A stretch of DNA of 64,000 nucleotides from Flavobacteriia bacterium (GTDB lineage Bacteria; Bacteroidota; Bacteroidia; Flavobacteriales_D; Crocinitomicaceae): assembly GCA_947462925.1 (NCBI GenBank), contig CANHQP010000006.1, positions 19,125 through 83,124 of the forward strand, read 5' to 3'. A model generated the notes under the pieces. That model saw only the letters and a list, made by a program, of their open reading frames with translations, was not told the DNA's origin and did not search any database. The position numbers were made by a program, and so were the translations under genes. Within the stretch, counting starts at the first letter, position 1. Each line of letters starts with the position of its first letter. Positions 6,967 through 16,370 of the stretch are shown one piece after another.

Positions 6967-9006
6967 ATGAAACATATATTCTTAATTGTCAGTCTTTTTA
7001 GTTTGCTTTCTTGTGCAACAGCACAGCAATCTTATTCTACAAAAAATAAAAAAGCCATTTCCCTTTTTGAAGAAGGACAAAAAGCCCCAAATCAGTCTGC
7101 GAGTCCAAATGGAATGCCAAATTATCCAGCAGGAATTGCTTTGATGGACAAAGCAATAGAAAAAGATCCAATGTTTTGGGAAGCTTATTTGGTTGCAGGG
7201 GAATTTGCAGAATATTCTAATCAATACAGTAAAGCGATAAAATACTATGAAGAAGCTTTGCGCATTAATCCAAATCACAGTGTTACCGGAAGCACACAGT
7301 TTTATTTAGCTAATTTGAAATTTGCTGTTGCAGATTACAAAGGTGCATTGGATTTGTTGAAAGGATTTATCTCCAATCGAAATGCGAATCCTGAATACGT
7401 GAAAGTTGCTAGAGAATTGCAAGCATCTTGCGAATTTTCAATTCAAGCGTTGAATAATCCTTCTGATTTCGAACCAATCAATATTGGGCCTGGAATCAAC
7501 ACGAAGGATCCAGAATATTTCCCAACAATCACGGTCGATGGAAAAACGATTTTATTTACACGTCGAATTTTTGATGCACGTGTTCCTCGACATTTAGACC
7601 AGCCAGAAAATTTACAACAACAACAAGAAGATTTTTACATCTCTCATTTGAGTGATAAAAATATTTGGATGAAAGCCGATCCAATGCCTGTAAATATTAA
7701 TACAGTGAACAATGAGGGTGCGCCAACCTTGGGACCTGACGGAAGAACCTTGATTTTTGTTGGTTGTCCTGATCAAACAGGTGAAAATTATGGCGAAGGA
7801 AGAAATGGAAAAGGAAGTTGTGATTTTTTCATTACCAAAAAATTAGGTCAAAAATGGACCAATCCAATCAATTTACCAGGAGGAGTAAATACGCGCAATT
7901 GGGAAACACAACCTTCTCTTTCGTCAGATGGAAAAACAATGTATTTCATCCGTGGAATGCGTGGACAAAGTACCACAAGAAACGATGATATTTACATGTC
8001 AACGATGAAGGAAGATGGAACTTGGAATGAAGCGGTGAAATTGCCATCTTATATTAATTCACCACAAAATGAGGAGTCCGTATTGATTCACCCTGATGGA
8101 AAAACGTTGTATTTTGCTTCGCGTGGTCACGTCGGTATGGGAGGAACAGATTTATTTGTTTCAAGAATGGACGACAAAGGAAATTGGGGAAAACCTGAAA
8201 ATTTGGGTTATCCAATCAACACCAAATTTGACGAAAACTCTTTGATGGTGAGCGCCGATGGTGAAATTGCATTTTTTGCTTCTGATAGAGCAGGTGGTTA
8301 TGGAGATTTGGATATTTATTATTTCGTAATGCCAGAAAAATTACGTCCGACGAAAACATTGTATTTCGAAGGAATTGTTTACGATGCAGTGACCAAAAAA
8401 CCTGTTCCTGGAAGATTTCAGTTGATCGATGTGAAAACAGGAAAAGAAGTCATTCGTTCTCAAGCAGATTTAATTACGGGAGAATTCATGGTTTCATTGC
8501 CATTGAATGCCGATTATGCCTTAAGCGTTGAATTTGAAGGGTATTTCAATTTCTCCAAAAACTTCAATATGATGGTTGCCGAAGGTTTGGAATCTTTCAA
8601 AATGGATGTTCCGATGATTCCATTGACAAGCGCAGAACCTGTGCTTTTGGACAACATTTTCTTTGATTTCAACAAAACAGCTTTATTGCCAGAATCTTAC
8701 GTTGAATTGGCCAAATTGAAGAAATTCTTGGTTCAAAATCCAACTTACAAAATTGAATTGGGTGGTCACACAGATACACGCGGTGAGGCAGCTGATAACT
8801 TGGTGCTTTCTCAAGGTCGTGCCAAAGCGGTTGTTGATTATTTGATTAAAGAAGGAATCGCTGCAGATAGATTGGTTGCCAAAGGTTATGGTGAAACATT
8901 ACCAAAAGTATCTGATGCTGAAATTGCTAAATTGAAAACAACTGCTGAACAAGAAAAAGCACACAGAAAGAATCGTAGAACTGAATACAAAATCATCGCT
9001 AGATAA
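6967..9006 (+). CDS. PorE-like lipoprotein: TPR, beta-propeller, CRD and OmpA domains (type IX secretion)
   Basis: About 679 residues. It has a lipoprotein signal (KHIFLIVSLFSLLSC, lipidated Cys near 17), TPR repeats (about 55-160), a PD40/WD40-like propeller (about 170-455, with recurring SxDGKTxxF strands), a carboxypeptidase-regulatory-like domain (YFEGIVYDAVTKKPVPGRF, about 463-550), and a C-terminal OmpA peptidoglycan-binding domain (FFDFNKTALLPES, GGHTDTRGEAADNLVLSQGRA, about 560-679). This order matches PorE, the periplasmic lipoprotein that links the type IX secretion machinery to peptidoglycan. I use the ATG at 6967 rather than the TTG at 6961. It starts 2 nt after queE and overlaps the next gene by one base (TAATG). 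An OmpA lipoprotein outside the secretion system is the alternative. Confidence 0.85.
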   Translation: MKHIFLIVSLFSLLSCATAQQSYSTKNKKAISLFEEGQKAPNQSASPNGMPNYPAGIALMDKAIEKDPMFWEAYLVAGEFAEYSNQYSKAIKYYEEALRINPNHSVTGSTQFYLANLKFAVADYKGALDLLKGFISNRNANPEYVKVARELQASCEFSIQALNNPSDFEPINIGPGINTKDPEYFPTITVDGKTILFTRRIFDARVPRHLDQPENLQQQQEDFYISHLSDKNIWMKADPMPVNINTVNNEGAPTLGPDGRTLIFVGCPDQTGENYGEGRNGKGSCDFFITKKLGQKWTNPINLPGGVNTRNWETQPSLSSDGKTMYFIRGMRGQSTTRNDDIYMSTMKEDGTWNEAVKLPSYINSPQNEESVLIHPDGKTLYFASRGHVGMGGTDLFVSRMDDKGNWGKPENLGYPINTKFDENSLMVSADGEIAFFASDRAGGYGDLDIYYFVMPEKLRPTKTLYFEGIVYDAVTKKPVPGRFQLIDVKTGKEVIRSQADLITGEFMVSLPLNADYALSVEFEGYFNFSKNFNMMVAEGLESFKMDVPMIPLTSAEPVLLDNIFFDFNKTALLPESYVELAKLKKFLVQNPTYKIELGGHTDTRGEAADNLVLSQGRAKAVVDYLIKEGIAADRLVAKGYGETLPKVSDAEIAKLKTTAEQEKAHRKNRRTEYKIIAR

Positions 9007-9992
9007 TGCATTTTTTAAAACTTATTCGCCCGATTAATTTGGTCATTATTGCGTTGACCATGTATTCCGTACGGTTTTTTTATTTCGTATTGGGAGGTGC
9101 ATATTCAAGTAATTCGGCGGAAGGTTTTGATTTCTTTTTATTGGTTTTTTCGACGGTTTTAATTGCCGCTGGGGGAAATATTATCAACGATTATTTCGAT
9201 GTTCGTGCCGATAGAATCAATCGACCTGAAAGATTGATCATTACCAAATATATCAAACGACGTTGGGCCATTATCAGTCACTGGGTACTCAATTTAGTTG
9301 CTTTTTCCATTGCGATATATTTGAGCGTGCGTTACCAAACTTTGTGGTACGTTTTTGTTCATTTAGTAACCATCAATAGCTTGTGGTTTTATTCGATGTA
9401 TTTCAAGAGAAAACCTTTGATAGGGAATATTTTGATAGCAGGAATGACGGCGCTTGTTCCGATTTTGTGTGGCATTCATTTCTATTTTCAAATTGATTTT
9501 CCTAAAGAAAACATTTCAGTTTTTCCATCAGTAGAATCCTTACACGATAGCATTGCAGTTTGGAAAAACTTTTTGTTGACCAAAGGACGTTTCATTTATG
9601 TGTTGGCTTATTTCGCATTTACCTTGAATTTGAGCAGAGAAATAATCAAAGACATCGAAGATATGGAAGGCGACAAATTGATTTTTGCTAAAACTTTGCC
9701 CTTGATTTTGGGAATCAAAAAATCACTTTGGATTGCGATGTTGATTTTACTTGCAGCACCAGTTTGTTTTACAGTCTTATTTTTGTTGCAAGTACACCAA
9801 GATTTTGCATTTCATTTATTAGCCTTGCTTCCCTTGGCACTTTCCAGTATTTTGAATTTGCTGAGTATTGTTTATTTATTGAAAAAACAAATAGACAAGA
9901 AAACCCTAGAAAGGGCAGATTTTTTCATCAAAATAGCGATGTTAAGTGGTATTCTAATCCCCTTTTATTGGTGGTTTTTATTGATGCGTTAA
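9006..9992 (+). CDS. UbiA-family prenyltransferase
   Basis: A 328-residue integral membrane prenyltransferase with about eight hydrophobic helices. Both Asp-rich motifs are present: NIINDYFDVRADRINRPER (NDxxD type, about 55-73) and LSREIIKDIEDMEGDKL (about 210-226), which bind the Mg-diphosphate of the prenyl donor. The closest Bacteroidota relatives are usually named geranylgeranylglycerol-phosphate geranylgeranyltransferase-like; the acceptor cannot be read from the sequence, so a quinone or lipid product is possible. The ATG overlaps the preceding stop (TAATG), which implies translational coupling with the PorE-like gene. Confidence 0.85.
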   Translation: MHFLKLIRPINLVIIALTMYSVRFFYFVLGGAYSSNSAEGFDFFLLVFSTVLIAAGGNIINDYFDVRADRINRPERLIITKYIKRRWAIISHWVLNLVAFSIAIYLSVRYQTLWYVFVHLVTINSLWFYSMYFKRKPLIGNILIAGMTALVPILCGIHFYFQIDFPKENISVFPSVESLHDSIAVWKNFLLTKGRFIYVLAYFAFTLNLSREIIKDIEDMEGDKLIFAKTLPLILGIKKSLWIAMLILLAAPVCFTVLFLLQVHQDFAFHLLALLPLALSSILNLLSIVYLLKKQIDKKTLERADFFIKIAMLSGILIPFYWWFLLMR

Positions 9993-10081
9993 TGACCTTT
10001 AACCAGAACTGATGAATTTCATATTTTGTTGGTCATCTTGCATCATTTCTTTTTGTAATTTCGTTTCAAAATTGTTGAGTT

Positions 10082-10606
10082 ATGATGATGCCGTTTAATT
10101 TGCACCAATGGATTGAAGAAAACAGAGATTTGTTGAAACCACCTGTTGGAAATAAAAATTTGTACAAAGAAGCAGGTGATTTTATTGTGATGATCGTTGG
10201 TGGACCAAATGCACGCAAAGATTATCATTACAACGAAAGTGAAGAACTTTTTTACCAAATTGAAGGTGATATCACGGTGAAAGTTCAATTAGACGGCAAA
10301 GCGCAAGAAATCCAAATCAAAGAAGGCGAAATGTTTTTGTTGCCTGGAAATATTCCTCACAACCCAATGCGTGGACCAAATACAGTCGGTTTGGTAATCG
10401 AAAAAGTCCGCAAAGGAACAGATTTGATGGATGGTTTGATGTGGTTCTGCGAAAAATGTAATCATCCATTACAAACATACAGATTCCCGCTTTCAAACAT
10501 TGAAAATGATTTCTTGCCAAGATTCAGAGAATTTTATGGTTCTGAAGACATGAGAACTTGTAAAAGTTGCGGAGATGTGATGGAAGTGGATCCTAAATTT
10601 GTTTAA
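10082..10606 (+). CDS. 3-hydroxyanthranilate 3,4-dioxygenase
   Basis: A 174-residue cupin dioxygenase that opens the ring of 3-hydroxyanthranilate in tryptophan-to-quinolinate catabolism. The cupin core has the Fe ligands in DYHYNESEELFYQIEGD (His, Glu) and LPGNIPHNPMRGP (His). The bacterial-type C-terminal rubredoxin-like metal site is complete: CEKC near 123-126 and CKSC near 160-163. Three in-frame ATGs open the gene (10082, 10085, 10088), so the exact start is uncertain by two residues. Tryptophan 2,3-dioxygenase is encoded 11 kb away in the same window; the other kynurenine genes are not here. A strong hairpin follows. Confidence 0.93.
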   Translation: MMMPFNLHQWIEENRDLLKPPVGNKNLYKEAGDFIVMIVGGPNARKDYHYNESEELFYQIEGDITVKVQLDGKAQEIQIKEGEMFLLPGNIPHNPMRGPNTVGLVIEKVRKGTDLMDGLMWFCEKCNHPLQTYRFPLSNIENDFLPRFREFYGSEDMRTCKSCGDVMEVDPKFV

Positions 10607-10626
10607 AACAATCCGCTTAAGTATTA

Positions 10627-10663
10627 AAAAAGCCACTCAATCTTCAGAGATGAGTGGCTTTTT
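10627..10663. terminator. Bidirectional terminator between the dioxygenase gene and der
   Basis: A 13-bp stem (AAAAAGCCACTCA with TGAGTGGCTTTTT) plus three inner pairs closes a four-base loop, with A and T runs on both flanks. It can end transcription from both convergent genes. Confidence 0.85.
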
Positions 10664-10679
10664 GTTTATCTTAATTTTA

Positions 10680-11987
10680 TTATTTCTTTCTAAAGAAAAT
10701 ACGAATCGGAATTCCTGTAAAGTTAAAATTAGCGCGCAATTTGTTTTCCAAGAAACGTTTGTAACTGTCTGGAATATATTGCGGTAAATTACAGAAAAAT
10801 GCAAATGCTGGTGCGTGCGTTGGCAATTGCGTGATGTATTTGATCTTGATGTATTTTCCTTTCAACGATGGAGGAGGAGTAGCATCAATAATCGGCAACA
10901 ACAAATCGTTTAATTCTGATGTTTGTACTTTCTTGATTCGATTTTCATATACTTCCATCGCGGTTTCAAGCGCTTTGTGAATACGTTGTTTGGTCAAAGT
11001 GGAAGTAAAAATAATTGGAACATCGTTAAACGGCGCCAATTCTTCTCTCAATTTTTCTTCGTATTGCAACATCGTCGTGTGGTCTTTCTCCACCAAATCC
11101 CATTTATTGACCAAAACAACCACGCCTTTGTGGTTTTTCTCAATCATGTAATAAATGTGCAAATCTTGCTTTTGAATGCCTTCTGTGGCGTCGATCATGA
11201 AAATACAAACGTCTGCATTTTCAATCGTGCGCACTGAACGCAAGGTTGAATAATACTCAATGTCTTCCGTAACTTTCGCTTTCTTGCGAATTCCAGCAGT
11301 GTCAATCAACATGAAGTCAAAACCAAAGGCTTTGAAACGGGTATTAATCGCATCTCTCGTTGTTCCAGAAATGTCGGTTACTATGTTTCTTTCTTGGCCA
11401 GTAAAAGCGTTGATCAAAGAAGATTTTCCAACGTTTGGTTTTCCAACAACCGCAATTCTCGGTAAATCAGAAACTTCTTCAAATTGCGCGTTTGGATCAA
11501 AAGCATTGATGATATCATCTAACAATTCTCCTGTACCTGAACCATTTGTAGCAGACATGTCGTACACATCTCCCAAACCAAATTGGTAAAATTCAGACGA
11601 CAAACCGTAACGTTGTGTATTGTCTACTTTGTTGGCAACGATGAAAACTTTCTTTTTAGATTTTCTCAGCATCGCAGCTACCGTTTCGTCTAGATCAACG
11701 ATACCAGTGGTTACGTCCACCATAAAAACAATGACACTTGCTTCTTCAATCGCCAATTTCACTTGCTTGCGGATTTCTCCTTCGAAAATATCTTCCGAAC
11801 CGTGCACATAACCTCCAGTGTCGATCACTGAAAAAGGCATTCCGTTCCATTCCCCACGACCATAAATTCGGTCACGCGTCACACCGCTAATTTCTTTCAC
11901 AATCGCATTCGACGATTCTGTCAATCGATTAAACAAGGTCGATTTCCCCACATTTGGCCGCCCTACAATAGCTATAATATTGCTCAT
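10680..11987 (-). CDS. der: Ribosome-assembly GTPase Der (EngA)
   Basis: A 435-residue protein with two tandem GTPase domains and a C-terminal KH-like domain, an architecture unique to Der. The first G1 motif is GRPNVGKS near residue 8 with DTGGY as G3 and NKVD as G4; the second is GKPNVGKS near residue 181 with DTAGIRKK as G3 and NKWD as G4. The KH-like region (about 355-435) ends in [12 protein letters not shown]. The protein acts in 50S subunit maturation. It lies downstream of era on the same strand, separated by 201 bp holding a tandem repeat, so a single transcript is possible but not shown. Confidence 0.97.
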   Translation of the reverse strand: MSNIIAIVGRPNVGKSTLFNRLTESSNAIVKEISGVTRDRIYGRGEWNGMPFSVIDTGGYVHGSEDIFEGEIRKQVKLAIEEASVIVFMVDVTTGIVDLDETVAAMLRKSKKKVFIVANKVDNTQRYGLSSEFYQFGLGDVYDMSATNGSGTGELLDDIINAFDPNAQFEEVSDLPRIAVVGKPNVGKSSLINAFTGQERNIVTDISGTTRDAINTRFKAFGFDFMLIDTAGIRKKAKVTEDIEYYSTLRSVRTIENADVCIFMIDATEGIQKQDLHIYYMIEKNHKGVVVLVNKWDLVEKDHTTMLQYEEKLREELAPFNDVPIIFTSTLTKQRIHKALETAMEVYENRIKKVQTSELNDLLLPIIDATPPPSLKGKYIKIKYITQLPTHAPAFAFFCNLPQYIPDSYKRFLENKLRANFNFTGIPIRIFFRKK

Positions 11988-12188
11988 AATTTCTTTTTTT
12001 AAGACCGAAGACCTGAGACCAAAGATATTAGACTGTATTGATCTTATAATTTTCGGTTACCATCTATTTTCTAGAGTCTACTGTATATAATCTAATGTCT
12101 TAAGTCTAATGTCTATTGTCTTAAATCTAATGTCTATTGTCTCAAGTCTAATGTCTATTGTCTCAAGTCTAATGTCTCAACATCTTCC
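11988..12188. repeat. Intergenic tandem 21-bp repeat with a dispersed AGAC-rich segment (der-era gap)
   Basis: Positions 12105-12167 hold three full copies of a 21-bp unit built as TCTAATGTCT + ATTGTCT + CAAG; copies two and three are identical and copy one differs at two bases. Shortened copies lacking the middle 7-mer flank the array at 12091-12104 and 12168-12180. The left part (12001-12040) contains AGACCGAAGAC and ATTAGACTGTATT. Both are echoed at 51144-51172, so this belongs to a repeat family dispersed in the genome. No open reading frame or clear promoter is seen. Confidence 0.8.
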
Positions 12189-13067
12189 TTAATACCCATA
12201 TTTCTTCAATTTCACTTCAGAAGCTCTCCAGTCTTTGTCTACTTTGACAAAAGTTTCTAGGAACACTTGTTTGCCGACAAAGTTTTCGATGTCTTTGCGT
12301 GCTTCGCGACCGATTTTCTTCAGCATAGCGCCGCCTTTTCCGATGATAATTCCTTTTTGGGAATCTCGTTCAACGACAATGACTGCGCGAATTTTGATGA
12401 TTTTTTCCTCGTCTAAGTACGTATCCACTTCAACTTGACAAGAATATGGAACTTCTTTGTCGCAAAACAAGAAAATTTTCTCGCGAACCATTTCTGAAAC
12501 GAAAAAACGAACTGGTCTATCTGATAATTCTTCTTTGTCAAAGTATGGAGGCGATTCTGGAAGCAATTCCAACAATCTGTCCCAAACCCATTCTTTATTG
12601 AATCCGTGCAAAGCAGAAACTGGAATGATTTCCGCTTTAGGAAGTTTTTCTTGCCAAAAATTCATTCTAGCAGTGACTTGTGCTTGATCTGCAACCAAAT
12701 CCACTTTGTTGATAATCACCAAAACAGGGATATTCAATTTTTGAATGCGCTCCAATGTAGCCACGTGATTCATTTCACTTTCGTAAATATCTGTGATGAA
12801 AAGTAAAATGTCTGCATCTTTGAAAGAGCTTTCCACATAACTCATCATCGCTTCGTGCAATTTGTATGCAGCATTCACAACGCCAGGCGTATCAGAAAAA
12901 ACAATCTGATAATCTTCTTCGTTAACGATTCCGTGAATTCTGTGTCTGGTGGTCTGTGCTTTGGATGTTACAATCGATAGTTTTTCTCCTACCAATTGGT
13001 TCATTAACGTGGACTTACCGACGTTTGGGCTGCCAACGATATTGACAAATCCTGCTTTATGTGACAT
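12189..13067 (-). CDS. era: GTPase Era
   Basis: A 292-residue GTPase that binds the 3' end of 16S rRNA during 30S assembly. G1 is GSPNVGKS near residue 11, G3 is FSDTPGV near 57, G4 is INKVD near 119 and G5 is VSALHG near 150. The C-terminal KH domain contains GIIIGKGGAMLKKIGREARKDIE (about 235-260), with the GxxG RNA-binding loop. Length and domain order are normal. It precedes der on the minus strand and follows the helicase gene by 75 bp. Confidence 0.97.
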   Translation of the reverse strand: MSHKAGFVNIVGSPNVGKSTLMNQLVGEKLSIVTSKAQTTRHRIHGIVNEEDYQIVFSDTPGVVNAAYKLHEAMMSYVESSFKDADILLFITDIYESEMNHVATLERIQKLNIPVLVIINKVDLVADQAQVTARMNFWQEKLPKAEIIPVSALHGFNKEWVWDRLLELLPESPPYFDKEELSDRPVRFFVSEMVREKIFLFCDKEVPYSCQVEVDTYLDEEKIIKIRAVIVVERDSQKGIIIGKGGAMLKKIGREARKDIENFVGKQVFLETFVKVDKDWRASEVKLKKYGY

Positions 13068-13142
13068 TCTTGTATTCTAAATTGAACTGCAAAGTAACGA
13101 ATAATCTGTTTGTTATCCTATTTTTAGCCTAGACAGAAAATT

Positions 13143-15437
13143 TCACTTCAGTAAACTCGCGCGATATAACTTCAATTCGTCCCAAGAAAATTCGTCCCCA
13201 TATTTTTCTTTTAATGGCGTAAGTGATTCTTCAGCATAACCTTCAAAAGCATTTTGCAAAGCAGCCAATCTTTCAGGTGAAAGCACCTGTTCAATTTCGA
13301 TTAATTCCTGTTTGATGAGGTTTGCCACATGACCCAAAATCGTTGATTCGGAAAGCATTCTGAGTGTTGCAATTTGGGCAACGGTTTTGTTTTCTTGAAT
13401 CATTTCGTATGTCAAATCAACACTCGATTTTTTCTCTTTCTTTTCCTTGGTTTTCGTTTTGTTTGCAACTTTCACCTCTATTACTTCTGTTTCTTCAAAA
13501 CTGTTGTCTAAATCCATGAGCGAAGGATTTTGTCTCATCTCTTGTTTTATTAACGCAATTTTGGTGACTTTATAGTTTTGAATTTCAGCATTGAAAACAG
13601 ATTCTTTGGTAATTTCTTTTCCATTGAAAACATTCTCCAATAGAATTTTAGCACGTTTCAAATTGAGCACGACAGTAATTTGTTTTTCGTCAATTTCTTC
13701 CAATTCTTCCACATATGCTTTGATTTGTTTTAACTTTTTGACTTCCTCGATTTTCTTCAAAGTAGTATACACTAAACCATCTAAAGTCTTATAAAAATAA
13801 TCAAAAGCGGCTTGAAATCGTTCTGCAATAAATTCAATATCAAAAGGTTCTTTTCTAAAAAGATTATCTAATTGGTTCATGAATTTCTGAGAAGGATCGA
13901 CCAATTCATTCATGCTTGATGCTTGTCGGTGCGCCCAAACTTTGTGTTTGTATTTTTCTGTTTTCGAACCTGAACCTGCATAGGATGCTTCATGGATACG
14001 CCAAGCATCGTTCAGATCTCGCCATTCAAAAGCACTTTTTAGCGTATTCAATAAAAAGGTTTTTGTCTCAATTTCTAGGCTCGTTTCCAGCTGTTTTTCA
14101 TCCGCTTTGTTGTTGGCAAATTGCATCACATGTTGATCATTGCTCAATCCATTCATGCGCATGGGCGAAAGTAAAACCAATCCTTCCAAAGAACGCAAAC
14201 GTGAAAGTGCAACATACGCTTGTCCGGGTGCAAAGACCTGAGAAACATCCAAAACCGCTTTGTCGAATGTCAAACCTTGGCTTTTGTGTACCGTAATCGC
14301 CCAAGCCAATTTCAGCGGAAAATGAACGAAAGAACCCAAAACTTCTTCATTGATTTCTTTGGTGTTTTCATTCAACGAATAGCGAATGTTCTGCCATTCG
14401 TGTGTTTCCACTTCAATCGTTTTCTTTTCCTCAGGAAAATAGACCAAAATTTCACCTTCGGAAAGAGATTTCACAACGCCCATTTTTCCGTTGAAATAAT
14501 TTTTTTCGGACGAAGGATCATTTTTGATAAACATCACCTGTGCGCCTTTTTTCAATTCCAAAGTTTCTTCCAAAGGATACATGTGTGCAGGAAAATCGCC
14601 AGTAATTGTGGCGTCGTATTTGAAACTTTTGCCTTTCAATTCTGCCAATGATTTGGCGTTCATTTCATCTGCTTTGGCATTGTGAGTCGTCAAAGTGATG
14701 TAGCCTTCATTGCTTTTTAAATCAAAATCTGGATGCACAAATTCATTCAAATTTTCGACGTCTTGCGCCGTAATCGAGTTGTTTCTCAGATTGTTTAGGA
14801 TGTGAATGAATTTTTCGTCCGATTGTCGATAGATTTTCGTCAATTCAATATACAAGGGCGGATTTTCTTGGATCACGCGGGCATGAAAAAAGAAAATTCC
14901 AGGGTAATATTTGCGCAATTCTGCCCATTCTTCGTTTTTAACTACTGGTGGCAATTGCAATAAATCTCCAATATATAACACTTGTACGCCACCAAAAGGC
15001 GCGTTGTTTTTTCTTACATTTCTAAGTGTCCAATCAATTGCATCTAACAAATCTGCGCGCAACATGCTGACTTCGTCGATGATTAAAAGTTCCATGCCGA
15101 GCAACACATTTTTGCGCTGTTTATTCATGTTGAAATGGCGCATCAAGGTGTCTTTCGTTTCCAATTTTGCTCGATCTGAGAAACTAGGTGCTGTTCCAAA
15201 TTCTGGAATAAATCCTGCGAAGGGCAATTGAAACATGGAATGAATAGTCACTCCACCTGCATTCAAAGCCGCGATCCCAGTGGGCGCAACAATGACAGCT
15301 TGCTTGTGTGTTGAAGCAATGATTTTGTGCAATAAAGTTGTTTTTCCTGTTCCGGCTTTACCCGTTAGAAAAATGGAGCGTTGAGTTTGGTTGATGAAAC
15401 GAGTTGTAAATTCCGCAGGATCTGATGTTTGTGACAT
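13143..15437 (-). CDS. Pif1/RecD-like SF1 helicase with C-terminal helix-turn-helix
   Basis: A 764-residue superfamily 1B DNA helicase. Visible motifs are Walker A GKAGTGKTTLL (about 27-37), IAPTGIAALNAGG-type motif Ia, Walker B LLIIDEVSMLRADLLDAID (about 120), GDLLQLPPV as motif III, and in the C-terminal half AWAITVHKSQGLTFDKAVLDV (motif V) and YVALSRLRSLEGL (motif VI). After a long linker the C-terminus (about 665-720, EMIQENKTVAQIATLRMLSESTILGHV) forms the helicase-associated helix-turn-helix seen in RecQ and Pif1-like proteins of Bacteroidota. It probably resolves structured DNA. It is encoded just upstream of era; no partner nuclease is nearby. Confidence 0.88.
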   Translation of the reverse strand: MSQTSDPAEFTTRFINQTQRSIFLTGKAGTGKTTLLHKIIASTHKQAVIVAPTGIAALNAGGVTIHSMFQLPFAGFIPEFGTAPSFSDRAKLETKDTLMRHFNMNKQRKNVLLGMELLIIDEVSMLRADLLDAIDWTLRNVRKNNAPFGGVQVLYIGDLLQLPPVVKNEEWAELRKYYPGIFFFHARVIQENPPLYIELTKIYRQSDEKFIHILNNLRNNSITAQDVENLNEFVHPDFDLKSNEGYITLTTHNAKADEMNAKSLAELKGKSFKYDATITGDFPAHMYPLEETLELKKGAQVMFIKNDPSSEKNYFNGKMGVVKSLSEGEILVYFPEEKKTIEVETHEWQNIRYSLNENTKEINEEVLGSFVHFPLKLAWAITVHKSQGLTFDKAVLDVSQVFAPGQAYVALSRLRSLEGLVLLSPMRMNGLSNDQHVMQFANNKADEKQLETSLEIETKTFLLNTLKSAFEWRDLNDAWRIHEASYAGSGSKTEKYKHKVWAHRQASSMNELVDPSQKFMNQLDNLFRKEPFDIEFIAERFQAAFDYFYKTLDGLVYTTLKKIEEVKKLKQIKAYVEELEEIDEKQITVVLNLKRAKILLENVFNGKEITKESVFNAEIQNYKVTKIALIKQEMRQNPSLMDLDNSFEETEVIEVKVANKTKTKEKKEKKSSVDLTYEMIQENKTVAQIATLRMLSESTILGHVANLIKQELIEIEQVLSPERLAALQNAFEGYAEESLTPLKEKYGDEFSWDELKLYRASLLK

Positions 15438-15543
15438 TCTTTTTGTTAATTTGATAATGAAGATACGAAAAAAGTATAGATTGAAAAGTGTTTTTCGAAA
15501 AAAAATAAATTATTTTGAATTTCTGAAATTAAGGTGAAAATCG

Positions 15544-15551
15544 TACATTTG
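15544..15551 (+). promoter_or_regulatory. Predicted promoter -7 box just before the TonB-domain gene
   Basis: TACATTTG matches TAnnTTTG and lies 3 nt upstream of the ATG at 15555. This favours that ATG over the ATG at 15534, which lies upstream of the box. Confidence 0.5.
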
Positions 15552-15554
15552 AGT

Positions 15555-15968
15555 ATGATAAAATGCCTTATTAGTTTGGTTTTTCTTGGATTTATGATTC
15601 CAAATTTCACCGCACAGGTGGATAAAAATATGCAAACCATCGATAGCACATCCGTGATTGAGGTAGATAAGCCGGCTGAGTTTCCTGGAGGTGAATCTGC
15701 CATGTTTCAATTTTTAAGCAAGCATTTGGTTTATCCTCCTCGCGCAAAAGAAGAAGAAATCAGTGGCAAATGTTACATGCAATTTGTTGTCACAAAAGAA
15801 GGTTTGATTGTGAACGTAAAAGTGATGCGAGGTGTTCCAGGTTGTCCTGAATGCGACCAAGAATGTATTCGGGTTATCAAATCAATGCCCAATTGGATTC
15901 CAGCACAAAAAGATGGAAAACCAGTAAATTCATATTACACTATTCCTTTCACTTTTAAAACAAATTAA
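15555..15968 (+). CDS. Secreted TonB C-terminal-domain protein
   Basis: About 137 residues: a signal peptide (IKCLISLVFLGFMIPNFTAQ), a short linker with the VDKPAEFPGGESAMFQFLSKHLVYPP motif, and a TonB C-terminal fold (GKCYMQFVVTKEGLIVNVKVMRGV...IKSMPNWIPAQKDGKPV). There is no N-terminal membrane anchor beyond the signal, so it is a periplasmic or lipid-free TonB-like protein of the kind common in Bacteroidota, not a classical TonB. A Cys pair, GCPEC, plus a third Cys in DQEC is conserved in this subgroup. It is followed after 6 nt by the ArsC-like gene. Confidence 0.85.
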   Translation: MIKCLISLVFLGFMIPNFTAQVDKNMQTIDSTSVIEVDKPAEFPGGESAMFQFLSKHLVYPPRAKEEEISGKCYMQFVVTKEGLIVNVKVMRGVPGCPECDQECIRVIKSMPNWIPAQKDGKPVNSYYTIPFTFKTN

Positions 15969-15974
15969 AGTTTT

Positions 15975-16325
15975 ATGAAACGCATTTACCACTTAAGTAG
16001 TTGTTCAACTTGTCAGCGCATATTGAAAGAAATCAGTCCATCAGCTGACGTTGAATTGATTGATATCAAAGTACAAAACATCGATGCTGAAACCTTGGAT
16101 TGGATCAAGTCTAAAATTGGCTCTTACGAGGCCTTGTTTTCGAAACGCGCGATGAAATTCAAAAGCATGGGATTGAATCAAATGCAATTGACCGAAGCGG
16201 ATTACAGAAAATACATGTTGGAAGAATATACCTTTTTGAAGCGACCTTTCATGATTTTCGGCGAACAAGTTTTTATTGGCAATGCAGCCAAAGAGGTTGA
16301 AAAAGCAAAAATTGCATTTGGATAA
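15975..16325 (+). CDS. ArsC/Spx-family thioredoxin-fold protein
   Basis: A 116-residue thioredoxin-fold protein of the ArsC/Spx/YffB family. The N-terminal IYHLSSCSTCQRIL gives a CxxC active site at about residues 10-13. The later segment YEALFSKRAMKFKSM and the C-terminal RPFMIFGEQVFIGNAAKEVE are family hallmarks (RP[FL] plus a cis-Pro region). Members are arsenate reductases, glutathione-dependent reductases or RNA polymerase-binding regulators; the sequence does not choose among them. It lies 6 nt after the TonB-domain gene and is probably co-transcribed with it. Confidence 0.85.
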   Translation: MKRIYHLSSCSTCQRILKEISPSADVELIDIKVQNIDAETLDWIKSKIGSYEALFSKRAMKFKSMGLNQMQLTEADYRKYMLEEYTFLKRPFMIFGEQVFIGNAAKEVEKAKIAFG

Positions 16326-16370
16326 ACAAAGTTTATTGAACTAATTTAAGTCGAATTTGTACTGCGTTCC

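Noticed and set aside
12091..12180. CRISPR-like array in the der-era gap
   Set aside because: The 21-bp units are head-to-tail without unique spacers, so it is a simple tandem repeat; no cas genes are present in the window.
15534..15554. Upstream ATG start for the TonB-domain protein
   Set aside because: The TAnnTTTG box at 15544-15551 lies downstream of this ATG, and the signal peptide begins naturally at 15555.
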